Shown here one piece after another: positions 16,465-23,791 of a stretch of DNA of 41,432 nucleotides. The notes beneath the pieces are model-generated. The model was not told the origin of the DNA, did no database searches, and saw only the letters and a list, made by a program, of their open reading frames with translations. The translations under genes and the position numbers were made by a program. This DNA comes from an uncultured Shinella sp. (GTDB lineage: Bacteria; Pseudomonadota; Alphaproteobacteria; Rhizobiales; Rhizobiaceae): NCBI RefSeq assembly GCF_946479415.1, contig NZ_CAMLFY010000032.1:1-41432 (forward strand), in the 5' to 3' direction. Numbering within the stretch: the first letter of the stretch is position 1; each line of letters starts with the position of its first letter.

Positions 16465-17733
16465 ATGGCAACAGCGACCGATCACGGGAGAGAGCCGTTT
16501 CAGTTGTCCCAACTGATTTACGATTCTCGCTACCGCTCGATGACAATCCAGATTCTCGTTCTGGTTGGGTTTATCATTCTGGTCGGCTGGCTGATCAGCA
16601 ATACCATGGCGAATCTCACCGGCCTTGGTAAAGTATTGAGCTTTCATTTCCTGGGTCAGCCGGCGGGCTACGACATCAACCAGAGCCTGATTACCTACAC
16701 ATCGCAAAGTACGCATCTGCGCGCGGCATTTGTCGGCATTCTCAACACGCTGCTGATTGCGGTCCTCGGCTGCGCCCTTGCAACCGTCATCGGCGTGTTC
16801 GTCGGCATCCTTCGGCTGTCGAAGAACTGGGTCATCTCCAGGATCATGGCGGTCTATGTGGAGATGTTCCGCAACGTGCCGCTGCTGCTCTGGATCGTGC
16901 TCGTGATGGCGGTCCTGATCGAGACCCTGCCCGCACCGGCTGCTTTCCGTGGCGAACAACCCGATGCGTCGATGAAACTGTTCGGCACCGTCGCGTTCAC
17001 CAACCGTGGCATCTATGTGCCGCAGCCGCAGTTTTCGCGCGGCCTCGGCGATTTCGATCTGTTCGGTCAATCTGCCTTCAGCTTTGGCATCAACCTCAAC
17101 CTGGTCACCATAGCCTTGGCGCTTGCCGCCGGCATCCTCGTGTCGAGGTGGATCAGGACGCGCGCCGACCGCTTGCAGGAATCGACCGGCCTTCGTCCGG
17201 TAACATGGCACCTCCGGCTGTCCGTCGTGGTCCTGCCGGTTCTCTGCCTGCTTTTTGCCCTCGGCTTTCACTTCGACTACCCGGAAATGAAGGGGCTGAA
17301 CTTCAGCGGCGGCCTGCATATCCGCAACTCTCTCACCGCCCTGTGGCTGGCTTTGTCGCTCTATACGGCGGCCTTCATTGCGGAAATCGTCCGGGCCGGC
17401 ATCATGGCCATCAACCATGGCCAGACGGAAGCGGCGGCGGCATTGGGATTGCGACCGCACCAGATCATGGCCCGGGTCGTCCTGCCGCAGGCATTGCGGG
17501 TGATCATTCCGCCACTGATCTCCAACTATCTCAACCTGACCAAAAATTCCTCCCTGGCGATTGCCGTGGGCTACATGGACATCACTGCAACGCTGATGGG
17601 CATCACGCTCAACCAGACAGGGCGCGAACTCGAAACGATCCTGTTGGGAATGTTGATCTATCTCGTCATCTCGCTGTGCATCTCGGCGGTAATGAACTGG
17701 TATAACAAGCGCGTCGAACTGGTGGAGCGGTAA
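16465..17733 (+). CDS. Amino-acid ABC transporter permease (AapQ-like)
   Basis: Inner-membrane permease of 422 residues, the long form typical of AapQ/BztB, with about eight hydrophobic segments. The AapQ-like segments SQSTHLRAAFVGILNTLLIA and VYVEMFRNVPLLLWIVLVMA are visible. The ATPase-docking EAA loop reads TEAAAALGLRPHQIMARVVL followed by PQALRVIIPPL. It lies about 120 bp after the second binding protein and one base before the second permease gene (TAA-G-GTG). Together they should form the channel of a broad-range polar amino-acid importer, but no intact ATPase follows. Confidence 0.93.
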   Translation: MATATDHGREPFQLSQLIYDSRYRSMTIQILVLVGFIILVGWLISNTMANLTGLGKVLSFHFLGQPAGYDINQSLITYTSQSTHLRAAFVGILNTLLIAVLGCALATVIGVFVGILRLSKNWVISRIMAVYVEMFRNVPLLLWIVLVMAVLIETLPAPAAFRGEQPDASMKLFGTVAFTNRGIYVPQPQFSRGLGDFDLFGQSAFSFGINLNLVTIALALAAGILVSRWIRTRADRLQESTGLRPVTWHLRLSVVVLPVLCLLFALGFHFDYPEMKGLNFSGGLHIRNSLTALWLALSLYTAAFIAEIVRAGIMAINHGQTEAAAALGLRPHQIMARVVLPQALRVIIPPLISNYLNLTKNSSLAIAVGYMDITATLMGITLNQTGRELETILLGMLIYLVISLCISAVMNWYNKRVELVER

Positions 17734-17734
17734 G

Positions 17735-19042
17735 GTGAAGGATCTCTCCTATGTGCGCAAGGAAATGCTGCCGTCCCAAACGCCGCCCGCCACCTCTTCG
17801 GGCGTGATTGGCTGGGTTCGCGAAAAGCTGTTCCGCAGCCCGCTCGATGCCGTTCTCACGCTATGCGGCCTTGCCTTCATATACGCGCTGTTGAGTATCG
17901 TTGTCCCCTGGGCGATCTCGCCGACCTGGCATGCCACGTCGCTCAACCAGTGTCGGGAAATCCTGCACGAGATGGGCCGTGAGGGGCGCTATGCCGGGGC
18001 ATGCTGGGGCGTGATCCGCGAGCGTTGGGTCCAACTCCTGTTCTGGTCCTATCCGCCCGCACTCTACTGGCGGCCGATACTCGCCTTCATCCTTCTGGTG
18101 GGGGCGCTGGCACCTGTGCTGTTTTCCGAGCATACGCCGAAAAAGCTGATTTGGCTCACCTTCCTCTATCCGTTCATCATGGTCTGGCTGCTTTGGGGCG
18201 GATCGGTCTGGACACCATTTACGGCACTCGTCGGCGTCGTCATCGCGCTCCTGGCGTCGAGGGCCGGGTCGAAGACATCCAGCATCCTGCTCAGCCTGGT
18301 CGCGCCGGCAGCAGCGACGCTTCTCTGGTATGTCTTTCTCGCCGGTCCGCTGGCCGAGGTTCTACATCGATATATTCCTCTCGGCATCGAAGCGGTCCCG
18401 AGCCGGAATTTCGGTGGGTTCATGCTCTCCTTCACGATCGGCCTGACATCGATCGGCCTGTCCCTGCCCGCCGGCATCCTGCTGGGGCTCGGGCGACAGT
18501 CGAATTTGCGTGTCATCAAGGCGCTCAGCATAGGTTTCATCGAATTCATTCGCGGCGTGCCGCTGATCACCCTGCTTTTCGTCGCATCGACGCTCCTCAA
18601 CATCTTCCTGCCGCCAGGCACGAATTTCGACATCATCCTTCGGGTCATCATCATGGCCGCGATCTTCGAGGCTGCCTATATCGCCGAGGTGATCCGGGGC
18701 GGGCTCGCGGCGCTGCCGACGGGACAATATGAAGGGGCCTCCAGCCTCGGCCTCGGATACTGGCAGTCGCAGCGCCTGGTCATCATGCCGCAGGCCCTCA
18801 AGATCTCGATCCCGGGCATCGTCTCCAGCTTCATCGGTCTTTTCAAGGACACGACCCTCGTATCGATCATCGGCCTTCTGGACCCGCTCGGGCTTAGCAA
18901 CTCCATTCGGGCCGACGCCAACTGGAATGGCATTATCTGGGAGCTCTACGGCTTCATTGCGCTCGGGTTCTTCATCGTCTGCTTCGGGATGTCCCGATAC
19001 TCCATGTATCTGGAGCGCAAGCTCCACGCCGGGCGCCGTTAA
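17735..19042 (+). CDS. Amino-acid ABC transporter permease (AapM-like)
   Basis: Inner-membrane permease of 435 residues of the AapM/BztC type, starting with GTG at 17735, one base after the stop of the AapQ-like gene, with TGGAGCGG in front. It shows the long periplasmic insert between the first and second membrane segments, the conserved segment FIEFIRGVPLITLLFVASTL and the EAA loop YEGASSLGLGYWQSQRLVIM followed by PQALKISIPGI. It pairs with the AapQ-like subunit. The normal next gene in aap operons, aapP, is broken here, so this permease pair would need an ATPase encoded elsewhere. Confidence 0.93.
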   Translation: MKDLSYVRKEMLPSQTPPATSSGVIGWVREKLFRSPLDAVLTLCGLAFIYALLSIVVPWAISPTWHATSLNQCREILHEMGREGRYAGACWGVIRERWVQLLFWSYPPALYWRPILAFILLVGALAPVLFSEHTPKKLIWLTFLYPFIMVWLLWGGSVWTPFTALVGVVIALLASRAGSKTSSILLSLVAPAAATLLWYVFLAGPLAEVLHRYIPLGIEAVPSRNFGGFMLSFTIGLTSIGLSLPAGILLGLGRQSNLRVIKALSIGFIEFIRGVPLITLLFVASTLLNIFLPPGTNFDIILRVIIMAAIFEAAYIAEVIRGGLAALPTGQYEGASSLGLGYWQSQRLVIMPQALKISIPGIVSSFIGLFKDTTLVSIIGLLDPLGLSNSIRADANWNGIIWELYGFIALGFFIVCFGMSRYSMYLERKLHAGRR

Positions 19043-19108
19043 CAGGGGAACTACGCACGCATATCCTATCTGCGAGCACGTCGGGAAATCGACTGCTCCG
19101 GAATAACG

Positions 19109-19255
19109 GTGAGCGACGAGATCGCCATCGAAATCAGGGGTATGAACCAATGGTATGGTGCGTTCGACGCACTACGCGACATCGACCTAACGGTCTATTG
19201 CGGTGCGCACGGCTCTTGAATCATCGGCCTTGCCGAAGGCATGTCTCATGGCGGG
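19109..19255 (+). pseudogene. Truncated AapP-like ATPase remnant
   Basis: GTG at 19109 opens a 36-codon frame whose residues IEIRGMNQWYGAFDALRDID match the first strands of AapP-type ATPases (IEIxxMNKWYGxFxVLRDIN). It stops at TGA (19217) just before the Walker A loop would appear. In the same frame after the stop, IIGLAEGMSHGG resembles the late AapP segment MVGLAEEGMTM. Together this suggests an internal deletion of some 140 residues plus a nonsense change. The frame lacks Walker A, signature and Walker B motifs, so it cannot encode a working ATPase. Its position directly after the permeases is where aapP belongs. Confidence 0.75.
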
Positions 19256-19315
19256 GTCTCTATCGCTCCGCACCGCGAGTTGCCGGCCGGCAAGGCCTTG
19301 ATCCAGACGAGTAGA

Positions 19316-19855
19316 TCAGGCTCCAGAGCCCGTTTGGACGTGGTTGATCACCGCGTGAACGTTTTGCGGATGGCGCAACAGGCCAAGGATCGGGCACGTT
19401 TCCTCGACGGCTTCGAAGAGCTCCTTGATGGTCTCGCTGGATGCCGGCGATTCCACATTGACGGTGTAGGTAATGTCGGTCGGATGATATGGGACGTTCT
19501 CGTATCCCTTTCGGCCCGCGCGCGGATCGTAGATGCCGTTGACTTCCACTTTGATGGAATCCAGCGGGATCTGCCGCGCCGCTGCCTGCATCTGGCAGAT
19601 GTGCACCACGCACGCGCCGAGGACACCCATCATGGTCTCCGGCGAACTCGGGCCGAGATCGTAGCCGGCGAAATCATAGAGACTATCGTTGAGGATATGG
19701 TGGTCGCGGATGCGGATGTGGCGTATGCCGCTGCGGCCTTCGGCCGTCACCACGGCGTTCAGCGGCATGGCGTTCATTTCGCCCTTGGCGAATTTTTCAT
19801 CACGGGCCTGAAGCGCCAGGCGCTTCTGGTCGAGAAACTCGTTCAACGTGCTCAT
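19316..19855 (-). CDS. OsmC-family protein
   Basis: OsmC/Ohr-fold protein of 179 residues, cytoplasmic; characterised members reduce organic or inorganic hydroperoxides through a redox-active cysteine pair. Two cysteines stand at the family positions: C82 in GVLGACVVHICQMQA and C154 in EETCPILGLL. The usual glycine/proline-rich strand GPSSPETMMG precedes the first. The start at 19855 has GGAGA in front. It is convergent with the broken transporter ATPase remnant and downstream, on the same strand, of the aminotransferase gene, with 163 bp between. A role tied to sulfur-containing catabolites handled by the nearby beta-lyase is possible but unproven. Confidence 0.88.
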   Translation of the reverse strand: MSTLNEFLDQKRLALQARDEKFAKGEMNAMPLNAVVTAEGRSGIRHIRIRDHHILNDSLYDFAGYDLGPSSPETMMGVLGACVVHICQMQAAARQIPLDSIKVEVNGIYDPRAGRKGYENVPYHPTDITYTVNVESPASSETIKELFEAVEETCPILGLLRHPQNVHAVINHVQTGSGA

Positions 19856-20018
19856 ATTGTCTCCTACATGTTGGAGGTTGGGGCATTTTTCAGGATGCGG
19901 CGCGGTTGCCCGCGCGGCTGGAATTTGTCAGGGAAAAGTGGGACGCTGCTTTTCCGAAAAGACAAACGAAAACAAAAGAATCCAGGGCCTGTCGGATTTT
20001 GTCCGAAGTTGACGGACG

Positions 20019-21326
20019 CTAAACGGCTTGATCGGACCGACTTGTATTGAGGCGCAGAACCTTCTCGGCCGCCGCAAGCAGGATGGAAAGGGCGATGACG
20101 TCGGCGGCGATCTTGATATCTTCGATATCCGCGTAACTGGGCGCGATGCGGATGTTGCTGTCCTGCGGGTCCTCGCCATGGGGCCAGGTCGAGCCGGCGA
20201 CGGTTAACGAGACCCCGGCCTCCTGCGCGAGTTCAACCGCGCGCTGTGCCGCGCCGGGGATCGTTTCGATATTGATGAAATATCCGCCTTGCGGCCTGGA
20301 CCAGGTTGCAGCGCCCAAACCATCCATCCGGCGATCCAAAGCGCCGATGACGGCATCGAACTTCGGTGCGAGCAGCGTGCGATGCGCCGCCATGAGGCCT
20401 GCCAGGTTCTCGGTGTCTCGAAGGAAACGGACATGGCGCAGCTGGTTCAGTTTGTCCGGCCCTCCTCCGCGTCTCAGCGCGCGCTCCGTATACCAGGCGA
20501 TGTTTGCCGGCGAAGCCGCCAGGAAGCCGACGCCCCCGCCGGCAAAGGTCATTTTCGACGTCGAGGAGAAAACCAGCGCGCGATCGGGATGACCGGCTTT
20601 GAGCGTCGCATCGATGATGTTTGCGGCTGAACGGCGCTCCGCGCCAAGGTGGTGAAGCACATAGGCCTCGTCCCAGAACAGGCGGAAGTCGGGTGCGCCC
20701 GTTCGCATGGAAGCCAGTCGCTCGACGACCGCGTCGGAGTAGATCTCACCGGTGGGATTGGCATAGGTCGGGACGCACCACATTCCCTTGACACTCTCAT
20801 CGGCCACCAGTTTCTCAACCGTATCCATATCCGGCCCATCCGGCGTCACCGGAACCGGCAAAAGCCGGAAGCCGAATTCATCAGCCAGCCTCTGATGCAC
20901 CTCGTATCCCGGCGCGGGACAGAGGAAAGCCCTGTCTCCTGTCTCCACCCACGGCGCCTTCCCGCCTGGAACGCCCTTGAGCAGGCCCCAGACCAGGCAT
21001 TCGTGCATCATCGTCAGGCTGGAGTTCCCCCCTGCGACGATCTGCTTGGGTGGCACTCCAAGCACCGGACTGAAGATTTCCCGGAGCTCGATAAGTCCCT
21101 GGGGATCGCCGCCGTAGTTGCGCGCATCGTCACCGGCTGCTGTCGTCCAATCGTCCACCATCGAGCGGGAAAGCATCGCCGCCGACAAGTCCAACTGGGC
21201 CGCAGAAGGCTTTCCACGAGCAATGTTCAGCTTGAGCCCTGCCTTTCGGGCCGCAGCATGCTCGGCTTCGAGCGACCGATAAAGCGCCCGCAGAGCTTCC
21301 ACGTCCAATTTGTCGAGAGGGGTCAT
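20019..21326 (-). CDS. PLP-dependent aminotransferase (aspartate aminotransferase subgroup Ic-like)
   Basis: Fold-type I aminotransferase of 435 residues. The N-terminus LKLNIARGKPSAAQLDLS matches the subgroup of aspartate aminotransferases typified by the Corynebacterium enzyme (LKLDLTRGKPSxEQLDF). The cofactor lysine is K258 in VFSSTSKMTFAGGG, the PLP-contacting segments NPTGEIYS and LFWDEAYVLHHL are intact, and SNIRIAPSYA contains the carboxylate-binding arginine. I use the ATG at 21326; a GTG one codon upstream is possible, and AAAGGAA precedes both. It is divergent from the beta-lyase gene, sharing a 400-bp promoter region with two LysR boxes. Likely role: moving the amino group of glutamate or aspartate in the local amino-acid pathway. 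Confidence 0.9.
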   Translation of the reverse strand: MTPLDKLDVEALRALYRSLEAEHAAARKAGLKLNIARGKPSAAQLDLSAAMLSRSMVDDWTTAAGDDARNYGGDPQGLIELREIFSPVLGVPPKQIVAGGNSSLTMMHECLVWGLLKGVPGGKAPWVETGDRAFLCPAPGYEVHQRLADEFGFRLLPVPVTPDGPDMDTVEKLVADESVKGMWCVPTYANPTGEIYSDAVVERLASMRTGAPDFRLFWDEAYVLHHLGAERRSAANIIDATLKAGHPDRALVFSSTSKMTFAGGGVGFLAASPANIAWYTERALRRGGGPDKLNQLRHVRFLRDTENLAGLMAAHRTLLAPKFDAVIGALDRRMDGLGAATWSRPQGGYFINIETIPGAAQRAVELAQEAGVSLTVAGSTWPHGEDPQDSNIRIAPSYADIEDIKIAADVIALSILLAAAEKVLRLNTSRSDQAV

Positions 21327-21524
21327 CACTGTTCCTTTAAATCGGGAAACCTCACCCGAACGAAAGGGGATGGTCCCGTCCGTAGCGCACGTTTTCTGGA
21401 TTTGCTCAGCCCGTCTTGAGGGAGCCTACCGGCCGCAATATCGGCGAGGTTCGTACCTGTCGTTCACGCGTTCCACGTTGCGCCAGGCACGCGTAATTGA
21501 GAAGTACATTCTATGGATCGGTTC

Positions 21525-21541
21525 GATACGTTGGATGTATT
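21525..21541. promoter_or_regulatory. LysR-type box, copy C
   Basis: GATACGTTGGATGTATT: ATAC-N7-GTAT is intact, with only the last outer base off the perfect palindrome. It lies about 200 bp upstream of the aminotransferase start and 190 bp upstream of the beta-lyase start. Confidence 0.6.
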
Positions 21542-21569
21542 GACTGCGCTGTCCCGAATACCGGCGAAC

Positions 21570-21586
21570 GATACCTTGAATGTATC
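21570..21586. promoter_or_regulatory. LysR-type box, copy D
   Basis: GATACCTTGAATGTATC: perfect GATAC-N7-GTATC, 45 bp centre to centre from copy C (about four helical turns). It lies 147 bp upstream of the beta-lyase start. Confidence 0.65.
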
Positions 21587-21690
21587 CATCCCGAACATCA
21601 ATCGGATTGGACTCGACGGCTCTTTTACTTCCCCATGCGCAGACGCGTCATGAGGAATTCGACGCGGACGTAAATTACAGAGAAAAAAAT

Positions 21691-21712
21691 AAGCCTTTGA
21701 AGTAAAAGGCTT
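21691..21712 (-). terminator. Hairpin with minus-strand T-run, in the beta-lyase leader
   Basis: Perfect 8-bp stem AAGCCTTT / AAAGGCTT with a 6-base loop. On the minus strand it is followed by ATTTTTTTCTC, the form of an intrinsic terminator; on the plus strand only TTC follows. It ends about 20 bases before the beta-lyase ATG, so it would sit in that gene's 5' leader. Confidence 0.5.
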
Positions 21713-21732
21713 TTCACGACAGGCAAAGCGCC

Positions 21733-22902
21733 ATGAACGACCGCGAAACAGACGACCTGGGCATCAACACCCGCCTTGCACATGCCGGATACCGCCCACA
21801 GGATTATTTCGGCTTCGTCAATCCGCCAGTCGTTCATGCCTCGACCGTTCTTTTCCCCGATGCAGCCACGATGGCGTCTCGCGGCCAGAGGTATACCTAT
21901 GGCACGAGCGGGACGCCGACGACCGACGCGCTGGTCGCCCTGACCGACGAACTCGAAGGCTCGGCGGGAACCGTCATCGTGCCTTCCGGGCTTGCCGCGG
22001 CGACACTTCCGCTTCTTGCTTTTCTCTCTTCCGGCGACCACGTCCTCATCGTCGATTCCGTCTATCAGCCGACCCGTCGCTTCGCCGACACCATGCTGGC
22101 CCGGCTCGGCGTTGAAGTTCAATATTACGATCCGCATGTCGGCGCGGACATTTCCTCCCTGATGAAACCCAATACCAAGGTTGTCTTCACGGAATCGCCC
22201 GGCTCGAACACATTCGAGATGCAGGATATTCCGGCGATCGCCAAGGCCGCCCATGCGGTGGGCGCCATCGTGATGATGGACAATACCTGGGCGACCGCGA
22301 TCTATTTCCGTCCGCTGGATTTCGGGGTGGATATCGTCATCCATGCGGCGACCAAGTATCCGGCAGGCCATTCCGATATCCTCCTCGGCACGGTTTCCGC
22401 TAACGGCAACTGCTGGCAAAGGTTGCGCGACGCCTATCTCACGCTCGGCATCTGCGCAGCTCCCGATGATGCCTATCAGGTTGTGCGTGGCCTGCGCACC
22501 ATGGGCGTGCGGCTCGAAAGGCACCAGAAGAGCGCACTCGAAATCGCTCGCTGGCTGGAGAATAAGCCCTGTGTCGCGCAGGTGCTTCATCCCGCTCTCG
22601 AAACGCATCCCGGTCACGCCATCTGGAAGCGTGACTTCTCAGGTTCCAGCGGCATTTTCTCGATCGTCCTGCGCAGCGGCGCGGAACGTGAGGCGCATGC
22701 CTTCCTCGATGCGCTTCGCATCTTCGGGCTTGGTTTTTCGTGGGGCGGGTATGGGAGCTTGGCAGTGCATGTATCACTGGCCGATCGCACGATCGCCAAG
22801 GCGAAGTATCCCGGCCCCGTCATCCGCCTGCAAATCGGTCTGGAGGATGTCGATGATCTCAAGGCCGATATTGCAAGAGGCCTTGCCGCGACAGCGCTAT
22901 AA
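21733..22902 (+). CDS. metC: Cystathionine beta-lyase-type PLP enzyme
   Basis: Cys/Met-metabolism PLP enzyme of 389 residues, cytoplasmic, predicted to cleave C-S bonds of cystathionine, cystine or cysteine S-conjugates giving pyruvate, ammonia and a thiol. Visible motifs are YTYGTSGTPTTDAL near 54-67, PSGLAAATL near 84-92 (phosphate binding), DNTWAT near 183-188 and the cofactor lysine K208 in IHAATKYPAGHSDILLG. WATAIYFRPLDFGVDI and the late GFSWGGYGSLA segment favour the beta-lyase branch over gamma-synthases. It is divergent from the aminotransferase with two LysR boxes between. In an accessory setting with OsmC and a cyclotransferase it may serve catabolism of a sulfur amino acid or thiol conjugate rather than methionine synthesis (inference). 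Confidence 0.9.
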   Translation: MNDRETDDLGINTRLAHAGYRPQDYFGFVNPPVVHASTVLFPDAATMASRGQRYTYGTSGTPTTDALVALTDELEGSAGTVIVPSGLAAATLPLLAFLSSGDHVLIVDSVYQPTRRFADTMLARLGVEVQYYDPHVGADISSLMKPNTKVVFTESPGSNTFEMQDIPAIAKAAHAVGAIVMMDNTWATAIYFRPLDFGVDIVIHAATKYPAGHSDILLGTVSANGNCWQRLRDAYLTLGICAAPDDAYQVVRGLRTMGVRLERHQKSALEIARWLENKPCVAQVLHPALETHPGHAIWKRDFSGSSGIFSIVLRSGAEREAHAFLDALRIFGLGFSWGGYGSLAVHVSLADRTIAKAKYPGPVIRLQIGLEDVDDLKADIARGLAATAL

Positions 22903-22967
22903 AAGCTTGGATCGAGTTTGTCGGATGGTTATGCCCGCCAGAGGCGAAGGTTTTCTTCCGATCAAAA

Positions 22968-23005
22968 AAATCACGATGAGCGGGACAGCGCGCTCATCGT
23001 GATTT
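22968..23005. terminator. Bidirectional intrinsic terminator
   Basis: A 15-bp perfect stem AAATCACGATGAGCG / CGCTCATCGTGATTT with an 8-base loop, between convergent genes. On the minus strand it is followed by a run of T (from AAAAAAA at 22964-22970), ending the cyclotransferase transcript; on the plus strand ATTTCATT follows, serving the beta-lyase transcript. Confidence 0.85.
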
Positions 23006-23048
23006 CATTCATTGTTCATTTCGGGCCTGCGCTCTATGGAGCCTGGGA

Positions 23049-23381
23049 TCAGAGCTGCTTCAGCGCATAGACATAGACATCGACGACTTCGCCGTCCGTG
23101 CAGACGGCCTTGGTCACGACACGGTCGTAATCGACGCCTTCGAACTCATCAAGGACACTCCAGTTCTTTTCGAGGTTCTCCGAAATGAAGATGTAGCCGG
23201 GAATATCCTGACCCGCCTCATCAACAAGGAGTGCGGGCAAACCATGTTTTCGAAAGCCCCATCCTTCGTTGATATAGCGGCCCTTTATCGAGGCCTCTTT
23301 CCATTCACCGCCGATCTTCTTCATGACATGTTCGTTTGAATCGCCCGGACGCAATGTTCCATAGACAAAAAGAGGCTTCAT
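23049..23381 (-). CDS. Gamma-glutamylcyclotransferase (AIG2-like) family protein
   Basis: Small cytoplasmic protein of 110 residues. Characterised relatives release 5-oxoproline from gamma-glutamyl amines or amino acids. The glycine-rich substrate loop FVYGTLRPGDSN is at 5-16 and a candidate catalytic glutamate is E81 in LDEFEGVDYDR. The start at 23381 (MKPLFVYGTLRPG) is the natural family start; the frame upstream to 23411 adds ten unconserved residues. It is monocistronic, ends at the bidirectional terminator, and is divergent from the PrpD gene that precedes the pxp operon. A producer of 5-oxoproline next to a 5-oxoproline-consuming operon is a meaningful pairing. Family members differ in substrate, so the exact donor is open. 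Confidence 0.85.
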   Translation of the reverse strand: MKPLFVYGTLRPGDSNEHVMKKIGGEWKEASIKGRYINEGWGFRKHGLPALLVDEAGQDIPGYIFISENLEKNWSVLDEFEGVDYDRVVTKAVCTDGEVVDVYVYALKQL

Positions 23382-23565
23382 CAGCAGGTTCCCAAATGTT
23401 GCCGGCGCCATCCACTTGAAAATGCGCCGCGGCGTTAAAAGAATTGTTCAGCGTCGTGAGCCACTACATCAGGCTTTCCCAGGCTCAAGGCAGATGAGCA
23501 AGATGTCGGGCCGGGATGGTATGCAGGCGCGCGGACAGTGTAAAATTCAAATCCTGTACCCCGCT

Positions 23566-23582
23566 GATACAGTGGAAATATC
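23566..23582. promoter_or_regulatory. LysR-type box, copy E (weaker)
   Basis: GATACAGTGGAAATATC, one mismatch from GATAC-N7-GTATC (ATAC-N7-ATAT). It lies 185 bp upstream of the cyclotransferase start. Its centre is 21 bp from copy F, two helical turns, the same-face spacing expected for a LysR tetramer. Confidence 0.5.
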
Positions 23583-23586
23583 GCTC

Positions 23587-23603
23587 GATACATTTTCCAT
23601 ATG
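23587..23603. promoter_or_regulatory. LysR-type box, copy F (weaker)
   Basis: GATACATTTTCCATATG, two mismatches from the palindrome, with the left half perfect. It lies 189 bp upstream of the PrpD start. Confidence 0.4.
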
Positions 23604-23791
23604 AAGGCATTTCAAGAATGCGATTGGACACGGGCGCGCGATGGGGCAACTGTCCAGCAGGCAAATCGACCTGCGGCCGACCCTGATCCACCACTGCGAT
23701 CGGGATCGCCTCCGACGTTCCGTGAAGATCAGCGGCAACATCCATCGCCACACAGAATTCAGAATGAATGCTACCGAGGGAACTGCGTAGA

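Larger units (their letters stand above)
21327..21732. other. Divergent promoter region, aminotransferase and beta-lyase genes
   Basis: A 406-bp gap without a gene. It holds two LysR-type boxes (C and D, centres 45 bp apart) and a hairpin just upstream of the beta-lyase start. Confidence 0.6.
23382..23791. other. Divergent promoter region, cyclotransferase and PrpD genes
   Basis: A 410-bp gap with no gene. It holds two weaker LysR-type boxes (E and F) almost exactly midway between the two start codons. Confidence 0.55.

Noticed and set aside
16228..17460. A 410-codon minus-strand open frame opposite the AapQ-like permease.
   Set aside because: The permease on the plus strand has clear family motifs; the antisense frame is charged low-complexity sequence without similarity.
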